Shown: piece after piece, positions 57,001-64,000 of the stretch
Layout: each line of letters starts with the position of its first letter
How positions within the stretch are numbered: position 1 is the first letter of the stretch
DNA from: Armigeres subalbatus
Lineage: Eukaryota > Arthropoda > Insecta > Diptera > Culicidae
Assembly: GCF_024139115.2 (NCBI RefSeq)
Contig: NC_085139.1
Span: 249,359,236-249,423,235 of the forward strand
Length of the DNA stretch: 64,000 bases
Reading direction: 5' to 3'
Notes under the pieces: generated by a model
Seen by the model: the letters and a program-made list of their open reading frames with translations, nothing else
Database searches by the model: none
What the model was told of the DNA's origin: nothing
Translations under genes and position numbers: made by a program

Positions 57001-59268
57001 GCCTCCTTCCAAGAGGCTCAGAAGCCTCCTTCCAAGAGGCTCAGAAGCCTCCTTCCAAGAGGCTCAGAGCCTCCTCCAAGAGGCTCAGAAGCCTCCTTCC
57101 AAGAGGCTCGGAAGCCTCCTTCCAAGAGGCTCAGAAGCCTCCTTCCAAGAGGCTCGGAAGCCTCCTTCCAGAGGCTCAGAGCCTCCTTCCAAGAGGCCTG
57201 GAAGCCTCCTTCCAAGAGGCTCGGAAGCCTCCTCCAAGAGGCTCGGAAGCCTCCTTCCAAGAGGCTCAGAAGCCTCCTTCCAAGAGGCTCAGGAAGCCTC
57301 CTTCCAAGAGGCTCTGGAAGCCTCCTTCCAAGAGGCTCAGAAGCCTCCTTCCAAGAGGCTCAGAAGCCTCCTTCCAAGAGGCTCAGAAGCCTCCTTCCAG
57401 AGGCTCAGAAGCCTCCTTCCAAGAGGCTCAGGAAGCCTCCTTCCAAGAGGCTCAGGCCTCCTTCCAAGAGGCCTGGAAGCCTCCTTCCAAGAGGCTCGAA
57501 GCCTCCTTCCAAGAGGCTCGGAAGCCTCCTTCCAAGAGGCTCAGAAGCCTCCTTCCAAGAGGCTCAGAAGCCTCCTTCCAAGAGGCTCAGAAGCCTCCTT
57601 CCAAGAGGCTCAGAAGCCTCCTTCCAAGAGGCCTGGAAGCCTCCTTCCAAGAGGCTCGGAAGCCTCCTTCCAAGAGGCTCAGGAAGCCTCCTTCCAAGAG
57701 GCTCAGAAGCCTCCTTCCAAGAGGCTCAGGAAGCCTCCTTCCAAGAGGCTCAGGAAGCCTCCTTCCAAGAGGCTCAGGAAGCCTCCTTCCAAGAGGCCAG
57801 GAAGCCTCCTTCCAAGAGGCCAGGAAGCCTCCTTCCAAGAGGCCAAAGCCTCCTTCCAAGAGGCCAGGAAGCCTCCTTCCAAGAGCTAGGAAGCCTCCTT
57901 CCAAGAGGCCAGGAAGCCTCCTTCCAAGAGGCCAGGAAGCCTCCTTCCAAGAGGCCAGGAAGCCTCCTTCCAAGAGGCCAGGAAGCCTCCTTCCAAGAGG
58001 CTCAGGAAGCCTCCTTCCAAGAGGCTCAGGAAGCCTCCTTCCAAGAGGCTGGAAGCCTCCTTCCAAGAGGCTGGAAGCCTCCTTCCAAGAGCTCAGAAGC
58101 CTCCTTCCAAGAGACTCAGGAAGCCTCCTTCCAAGAGACTCAGGAAGCCTCCTTCCAAGAGGCTCGGAAGCCTCCTTCCAAGAGGCTCGGAAGCCTCCGT
58201 CCAAGAGGCTCAGGAAGCCTCCTTCCAAGAGGCTCAGGAAGCCTCCTTCCAAGAGGCTCAGGAAGCCTCCTTCCAAGAGGCTCAGGAAGCCTCCTTCCAA
58301 GAGGCTCAGGAAGCCTCCTTCAAGAGGCTAGGAAGCCTCCTTCCAAGAGGCTAGGCAGCCTCCTTCCAAGAGGCCAGAAGCCTCCTTCCAAGAGGCTAGG
58401 AAGCCTCCTTCCAAGAGGCCAGGAAGCCTCCTTCCAGAGGCCAGGAAGCCTCCTTCCAAGAGGCTAGGAAGCCTCCTTCCAAGAGGCTAGGAAGCCTCCT
58501 TCCAAGAGGCCAGAAGCCTCCTTCCAAGAGGCTCAGGAAGCCTCCTTCCAAGAGGCTCAGAGCCTCCTTCCAAGAGGCTCAGGAAGCCTCCTTTAAGAGG
58601 CTCAGGAAGCCTCCTTTCAAGAGGCTCAGAGCCTCCTTTCAAGAGGCTCAGGAAGCCTCCTTTCAAGAGGCTCGGAAGCCTCCTTTCAAGAGGCTCAGGA
58701 AGCCTCCTTTCAAGAGCTCGGAAGCCTCCTTTCAAGAGGCTCAGGAAGCTTCCTTTCAAGAGGCTCAGGCCCTTTCAAGGAAGCTTCCCTTCAAGAGGCT
58801 AGGAAGCCTCCTTCCAAGATGCTCGGAAACCTCCTTCAAAGAGGCTCGGAAGCCTCCTTCCAAGAGGCTCGGAAGCCTCCTTCCAAGAGGCTCGGAAGCC
58901 TCCTTCCAAGAGGCTCGGAAGCCTCCTTCCAAGAGGCTGGGAAGCCTCCTTTCAAGAGGCGCGGAAGCCTCCTTTCAAGAGGCTCGGAAGCCTCCTTCCA
59001 AGAGGCTCGGAAGCCTCCTTCCAAGAGGCTCAGAAGCCTCCTTCCAAGAGGCTCAGAAGCCTCCTTTCAAGAGGCTCGGAAGCCTCCTTTCAAGAGGCTC
59101 GGAAGCCTCCTTTCAAGAGGCTCGGAAGCCTCCTTTCAAGAGGCTCGGAAGCCTCCTTTCAAGAGGCTCGGAAGCCTCCTTTCAAGAGGCTCGGAAGCCT
59201 CCTTTCAAGAGGCCTCGAAGCCTCATTTCAAGAGGCGCGGAAGCCTCCTTTCAAGAGGCTTCCAAGAG
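54029..59268 (-). repeat. Satellite array B, same family as A, opposite orientation
   Basis: The + strand monomer GGAAGCCTCCTTTCAAGAGGCTC is 23 bp. Its reverse complement GAGCCTCTTGAAAGGAGGCTTCC differs from the array A monomer only in the linker (TTGAAAG in place of TTAACAG). Linker blocks: TTTCAAGAGG dominates 54100-56330, TTCCAAGAGG 56340-58580, and TTTCAAGAGG again 58590-59260, with some mixed copies. An insertion of one or two bases (CGAGGAAG form) marks 55600-55770. Open frames on both strands (up to 237 codons) are shadows of the repeat. Confidence 0.97.
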
Positions 59269-59297
59269 GCGAAAGGGTTCTCCTTACCACCTGTTAA

Positions 59298-60110
59298 CTA
59301 CGCCCCGTCGATTGGTAGCAAAGCCCCTACTGGCAACGCACGCTACTGATGTAGAAACCACATCGGCCTGCTTGCGCAGGAACGATTCGCGAAGATGAAA
59401 TGTAAACAAAACGACTACATGGTATTACAAACGTGAATTGGATCAAGGGATCGCGTTAAATCTAAAATAATAGTTAAAAACGCTCTTATATCTCTTATAA
59501 TTATTATTGCTAGTGTTCTTATTAACTAACTATATCCTAATCTTAATTACTATTCATGCATTAGAAGGTAGGGATACAATGAATTCTAAGTTACTAGTGG
59601 AAAAAGTCATTAAATCTGCTATAACCTCCAAATATATATATACAGATTGTTAGGGAACACATATAGAAGAACTGCATTATCATCCACTTCCATAAATCAC
59701 CTGCGGCTCGGAAAAAAGGTGAGCTAATTTAACGTAAACCTAAACAATGATCCTAAAATGAACATACAACCCAGGTTCCTAAGATTGCGACAGACAACAG
59801 AGCACAAGCTGATTTCTAGTGTTCGTTACCGTCAATAGGTGAGATATTGTGCACAACATGTAGAACTAGTAAACATTACAATAAAAACTTTAACTGATTC
59901 TACAGATATTTGCTCCTTACTGAGCTAGAATCATAGGATTTATCCCCTACAATAACAGCAAGAATCACTAAAAGTAAGCCTAATAATTTAAACATTAAAA
60001 AACAATGTCTAATCGAATATTATTCTAGGAATTTTATAACTTTGCTGAATAAAGTTTATGGAATTTTGATTCTTTCCCCTGTTAATCGGCCTGCGAGTAA
60101 CATATTATAA
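59298..60110 (+). mobile_element. Candidate 5' LTR of a BEL/Pao retrotransposon
   Basis: Satellite B gives way at about 59270 to unique sequence. A TG start (TGTTAACTACGCC) at 59298 and an AATAAA signal at 60048 fit an LTR of about 0.8 kb placed directly before the Gag ORF at 60135. No 3' LTR lies in the window, so the borders, primer-binding site and target duplication cannot be confirmed. The short gap before the ATG would have to hold the primer-binding site. Confidence 0.45.
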
Positions 60111-60134
60111 AATTCTTTTACGGTGCGGTTTGAG

Positions 60135-60968
60135 ATGTCCAAGAAATCCTCCAACTCCAAACTGGGACCGGTCGCAGAACGCTCGACAGACGACGCACCA
60201 GGTAACGCTGTCGCTGCTGAGGTTGCAGCCCCAACAACGCAGGTAAATTCGAACCCATCTGATGTTCAATTACTACATGAACCGCGCAGTACCGGGGCAT
60301 ATCCGAAGAAGCATAGCACCGCCGTAATCGTAGAGAAACAGTCAGTTCCAATCGCTTTGGAAGTGAAACGAAATCCAATTCGCGAAGTACGAAGGAAACA
60401 AGATTTCCATTGTCGGTTGTGTCGTGAGCGTGACAGTGATCGAATGATTCAATGTGATGGTGATGGTTGCAGGCAGTGGTACCACTATGAGTGTGTAAAC
60501 GTTTCTGGCGAAGCAACGAACAAAGCTTGGATATGTCCGATCTGTAGGACAACAGAGGACCACGTGACAACGGCAGTTAACCCCCCCACCGGCGCCACCA
60601 CCAAGCAGATTGTCAGCAACACGCCAAAGGAACAGCAGCAACAGCGAAACAGACCCAACATGAAGGATGTCGTGTCAGAGCAACCGCGAAGCAAGGCGAG
60701 TTCACGCCGTAGTGAGACGAGCAGGATGAGAGAGTTGGAGCTACAAAAGCTTAACGCCGAGTTCGAGTTAGAGAAGAAGTTCCTAGAGCGAAAGTTTACG
60801 ATAATGAGGGATTACGCCAGCGAAACATCATCGGTTATCAGTGATATGGAGAAGATGTCGAAGATACAGGAATGGGTAGATGAAACTGAACGCCATGGTG
60901 AGGAAATCGACTCCGGTTTAGTTGAAGAAGACGTGAATGGACAAGTCTCCCAGTCTAACTTCTACTAA
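60135..60968 (+). CDS. BEL/Pao Gag N-terminal ORF with PHD finger
   Basis: The frame is 277 codons from the ATG at 60135. Residues about 93-137 form a C4HC3 PHD-type zinc finger: FHCRLCRERDSDRMIQC, then DGDGCRQWYHYEC and WICPICR. After a Gln/Pro/Thr-rich linker comes a charged helix at about 197-227 (RELELQKLNAEFELEKKFL) likely to form a coiled coil. PHD plus coiled coil before a Gag core is a known arrangement in insect BEL/Pao elements, where Gag packages element RNA. Tandem TAA stops at 60966-60971 (and TAA at 60975) close the ORF, yet the same frame reopens directly into the Gag core at 61119. The stops lie in a small local duplication of GTCTAACTTCTA-TTAATAA sequence. A host PHD protein is less likely because of what follows. 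Confidence 0.75.
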   Translation: MSKKSSNSKLGPVAERSTDDAPGNAVAAEVAAPTTQVNSNPSDVQLLHEPRSTGAYPKKHSTAVIVEKQSVPIALEVKRNPIREVRRKQDFHCRLCRERDSDRMIQCDGDGCRQWYHYECVNVSGEATNKAWICPICRTTEDHVTTAVNPPTGATTKQIVSNTPKEQQQQRNRPNMKDVVSEQPRSKASSRRSETSRMRELELQKLNAEFELEKKFLERKFTIMRDYASETSSVISDMEKMSKIQEWVDETERHGEEIDSGLVEEDVNGQVSQSNFY

Positions 60969-61076
60969 TAAATCTAAGCTCCGAGTCTAACTTCTATTAA
61001 TAACCGACTATCGATTCATCACCACCGAACATGTCAGCCATCGCAACGTGCACATACGCACCACCTTAATTTCCCC

Positions 61077-61810
61077 GGGAATCGACAATCAAACATCCCT
61101 TCGATTAATCCAGGAACATTGGTAGGCGGTGATCATTTCGTTCCCGGACAACGATCAACTCCGCTTCATCGACTACCTCTACATGTACCAACTGACGAAA
61201 CAGTGTGCATCCTGAATCGGAGCCAAATTGCTGCGCGCCAAGCGGTCTCTAAGGATTTACCAGAGTTCAGTGGGAACCCGGAAGATTGGCCACTCTTCTT
61301 TTCTGTATTCAATTCTTCAACCCAAATGTGTGGGTTCTCAAATGAGGAAAACATGTTGCGTCTCCGGAAGTGCCTGAGGGAAAGGCATTAGAAGCTGTGA
61401 GGTGTCGACTGCTCCATCCTTCTAACGTAGTAGGAGTGCTGTCGACGCTAAGAATGCTCTACGGGAGACCGGAAGCTATCATCCAGGCCATAATTCGGAA
61501 GGTTCGATCATTACCTCCTCCAAATATGGAAAAGCTAGAGACTGTCGTGAATTTCGCACTCACGGTAGAGAACCTTGTCGCTACGATACAAGCGTGCGAG
61601 GTTGGCGACTTTGTTTACAATACTTCGCTAAGGTATGAGCTGGTTGAAAGACTTCCATCGTCACTCAAGATGGACTGGGCCCGATTTTCGCGTGAAAAAC
61701 CGAATCCAACCCTCATTGATTTCAGCGCGTGGCTGTACATCACCGCTGAGGATGCTAGCACAGTCATGATCTGTAGCAGCAGCAGTGAGCAGCGTACTCG
61801 GCAAGGCAAG
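61077..61810 (+). pseudogene. BEL/Pao Gag core (DUF1759-type), copy 1, one-base deletion
   Basis: The region reads LPEFSGNPEDWPLFFSVFNS, ENMLRLRKCL and then, after a one-base deletion near 61372, ALEAVRCRLLHPSNVVGVL, MLYGRPEAIIQAIIRKVRSL and ELVERLPSSLKMDWARFS. This is the conserved Gag region of BEL/Pao retrotransposons. It is in the same frame as the PHD ORF before the deletion. Apart from that deletion it matches copy 2 (61814-62548) base for base as far as I compared. Confidence 0.8.
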
Positions 61811-61813
61811 GGG

Positions 61814-62695
61814 GGGAATCGACAATCAAACATCCCTTCGATTAATCCAGGAACATTGGTAGGCGGTGATCATTTCGTTCCCGGACAACGATCAACTCCG
61901 CTTCATCGACTACCTCTACATGTACCAACTGACGAAACAGTGTGCATCCTGAATCGGAGCCAAATTGCTGCGCGCCAAGCGGTCTCTAAGGATTTACCAG
62001 AGTTCAGTGGGAACCCGGAAGATTGGCCACTCTTCTTTTCTGTATTCAATTCTTCAACCCAAATGTGTGGGTTCTCAAATGAGGAAAACATGTTGCGTCT
62101 CCGGAAGTGCCTGAAGGGAAAGGCATTAGAAGCTGTGAGGTGTCGACTGCTCCATCCTTCTAACGTAGTAGGAGTGCTGTCGACGCTAAGAATGCTCTAC
62201 GGGAGACCGGAAGCTATCATCCAGGCCATAATTCGGAAGGTTCGATCATTACCTCCTCCAAATATGGAAAAGCTAGAGACTGTCGTGAATTTCGCACTCA
62301 CGGTAGAGAACCTTGTCGCTACGATACAAGCGTGCGAGGTTGGCGACTTTGTTTACAATACTTCGCTAAGGTATGAGCTGGTTGAAAGACTTCCATCGTC
62401 ACTCAAGATGGACTGGGCCCGATTTTCGCGTGAAAAACCGAATCCAACCCTCATTGATTTCAGCGCGTGGCTGTACATCACCGCTGAGGATGCTAGCACA
62501 GTCATGATCTGTAGCAGCAGCAGTGAGCAGCGTACTCGGCAAGGCAAGAAAGATGGGTTTCTGAATTTCCATTCCGAGTCGGAGTCAACGGTTCCCGAAA
62601 CATCTTCTAAGACAAAATCGTCTGCTGTGTGCACCAAAGAACAATGCGTGGTTCACCTCTCCTGCATCTCTCGTAGTTTTAGTTGGTTTCGCTGA
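61814..62695 (+). pseudogene. BEL/Pao Gag core, copy 2, and start of zinc-knuckle region
   Basis: Second copy of the Gag core with an intact frame (within 61370-62695). Beyond the duplicated part it continues KKDGFLNFHSESESTVP to a Cys/His-containing end (CTKEQCVVHLSC) that may be the Gag zinc knuckle, and stops at 62693-62695. No protease, reverse transcriptase or integrase follows, so the element is truncated here. Confidence 0.75.
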
Positions 62696-63085
62696 ATTCA
62701 TTTCTAGTGGATCCCCCTTGCGGCTGCTGTCGAATCTTGTTGGTGTAGTCAGCTTCGCAATCCCATGGTTACTATACATACCTTGCGGCATACATGTTGG
62801 CCATGCGAGGGTTGACACTTTTATGTTCAGAGCCAGATCAGCGCTAGTCAGGAAAGAGCATCTGAGCCTACTCCCAATCAGCTACCAGCTGAGCGACAAG
62901 ATTGTAGCGCGTGCTACAAGGCCCGCCCCGGTTTAGGTGACGGAAGACAGCCTGGCCATTAGCCCGTTCGCCGTTTCAAGTCGGTGCCACCCGGCCTTAC
63001 TAAGAGAATAGAATAACCAGACTACCAGCCTACGCTTTCACAATATTCCAATATCCAGAGACAAAGTCCAATAACATTCTCTCTG
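62696..63085. other. Unassigned sequence after the BEL/Pao fragment
   Basis: The frame 62718-62936 has no motif I recognise. It could be a displaced retroelement piece or unrelated DNA. Confidence 0.25.
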
Positions 63086-63145
63086 ACTCGCAGACAGTTG
63101 GGGACGGGTCATCAAGCCCTTGGACATAGTCCATGCTGCCCCATT
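63086..63145 (-). pseudogene. RTE 5' UTR fragment
   Basis: GACTCGCAGACAGTTGGGGA, TCAAGCCCTTGGACATAGTC and CATGCTGCC closely match 38088-38140 in the 5' region of the antisense RTE copy. Confidence 0.55.
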
Positions 63146-63249
63146 GCCGATGTGATAGTAATGATAGGGTGGTGTTTATTCTCTAATTGGATGCCGAAAC
63201 GAGTTTTTTTTTCGCTCATTTCGAATTCTAACAGCTACCTGCTAGAACT

Positions 63250-63400
63250 AATCAAGTTGTAGGGATAGAAGATGGAAACGGTATGAAAGTCCATTTCCAG
63301 TCCTAGCGATTGCTAGAACATGAGAAATATACAAAGTAGGAGAATGGGACGGGCCTGGGATTGACCCACGACCAGTCTTCACGAAAACATGAACCGCGTT
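63250..63400 (-). repeat. Possible tRNA-derived SINE relic
   Basis: On the - strand, GACTGGTCGTGGGTCAATCCCAGG-like sequence resembles the B-box region of mosquito tRNA-related SINEs, followed by a unique tail. The A box is not clear. Confidence 0.3.
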
Positions 63401-63621
63401 TAAACAAGTGCAGTTTTCCTGTGTGCAAGTTCGCACTCAAACATGCATACTAGATCCAAACCGAGTTCATCATAAACCGAACCAAAATCGCACCCGGTTT
63501 GAACACGAGTGTGCGCTCAAGTTCAAACACACGGGTTTGAACATGGAAGTTTAAACATCAGTTTACACACAGCATGCTGTTCATCTGTTCATATTGGTCA
63601 AGTGGTTTCTATTCTTGAGTA

Positions 63622-63690
63622 GCGGTGATGGCCTAATGGTAACTCGTTTGGCGTTCACTCAGGGCACTAGGGTTTGAATCCTTGTCTTTG
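63622..63690 (+). tRNA. tRNA-like sequence (SINE head or pseudogene)
   Basis: The A box TGGCCTAATGG is at 63629-63639 and the B box GGGTTTGAATCC at 63670-63681, with spacing typical of a tRNA gene. The acceptor and anticodon stems do not pair well, so the amino-acid identity cannot be given. Pol III internal promoter elements are the only supported claim. Confidence 0.4.
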
Positions 63691-64000
63691 GATTTTTTTT
63701 AGGAATGGCACATGAATAGTTTTAGTTTTATAAATGCCACTTTTTAGCCCTTGTCAGGTGGTTTGCGCTTGGTCCGATATCTCAATATCACAACAATATG
63801 TTTACTCAACATTTTGCATACAATCTTCAGATATTATTCTTAATGTTCATAACAACTGAATATTATGTGCATTTCCCGGTAAGACAACCGGCAGCCTCCA
63901 ATGTAATGATTATTTAAAGTGTCCTTGCGTTTATGTTCTAAACAAGATAAAATACATAAGTCTCTGTTCGTCTGTCTAAAATGTAGCCCCTAATTATTTT

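Noticed and set aside
54029..59349. Open frames of 80-237 codons in array B
   Set aside because: They are shadows of the 23-bp repeat in both strands.
60118..60570. A 150-codon - strand frame opposite the PHD ORF
   Set aside because: It is antisense to a recognised domain and has no motif of its own.
62690..62725. CTAGTGGATCCCCC resembles a cloning-vector polylinker
   Set aside because: Only 14 bases match; the neighbouring sites and order are absent, so chance is more likely than vector contamination.

Overview
The window looks like a stretch of a culicine mosquito genome, most likely Aedes. That assignment is an inference from sequence style: very dense repeats, RTE and BEL/Pao retroelements, TA-flanked MITEs, and eukaryotic splice signals with no operons or prokaryotic genes. 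Almost none of it codes for host protein. Two pieces look like host exons on the + strand. One is a 5'-UTR-like exon at the left edge with a donor at 658/659. The other is a 65-codon exon at 52904-53098 with a good donor. They could bracket a single intron of about 52 kb, but nothing here proves they belong to one gene.

Layout. 1-2480 holds the leader exon, intronic sequence and a TA-flanked MITE. 2480-12014 is a 23-bp satellite (array A) split by a 5.2-kb hAT-type element (6139-11341) with matching 15-bp ends and an 8-bp target duplication. 12015-13110 is an RTE retrotransposon lacking its RT. 13110-21150 is intronic sequence with foldback elements and a diverged ~600-bp direct duplication. 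21160-27830 is an 11/10-bp GGATTGGATTT satellite (array D) with a higher-order marker. 30106-32288 is a decayed Charlie-like hAT element with a recognisable transposase remnant on the - strand, itself hit by another repeat. 33-37 kb holds a tRNA-derived SINE head and a DINE-1/helentron-like element carrying 167-bp tandem monomers. 37190-41530 holds two RTE elements, an internally deleted antisense copy and a nearly full-length sense copy. 41.9-45.9 kb is a cluster of small TA-flanked inverted-repeat elements. 46.75-51.43 kb is a 21-bp AAGCTT-cored satellite (array C) with an inverted middle. 54.03-59.27 kb is array B, the same satellite family as A in the opposite orientation. 59.3-62.7 kb is the 5' part of a BEL/Pao retrotransposon (LTR candidate, PHD-finger Gag ORF, tandemly duplicated Gag domain). 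The last kilobase contains retroelement and tRNA-like fragments.

No gene pathway can be reconstructed. The interest lies in genome architecture: two oppositely oriented arrays of one satellite about 42 kb apart, several unrelated satellites built from short hairpin-forming monomers, a terminal hairpin with compensatory changes in a helentron-like family, a signal-peptide exon candidate inside a non-autonomous hAT element, and a 0.74-kb near-perfect tandem duplication of a retroelement Gag domain.

All family names come from recognising motifs by eye. No database search was run.
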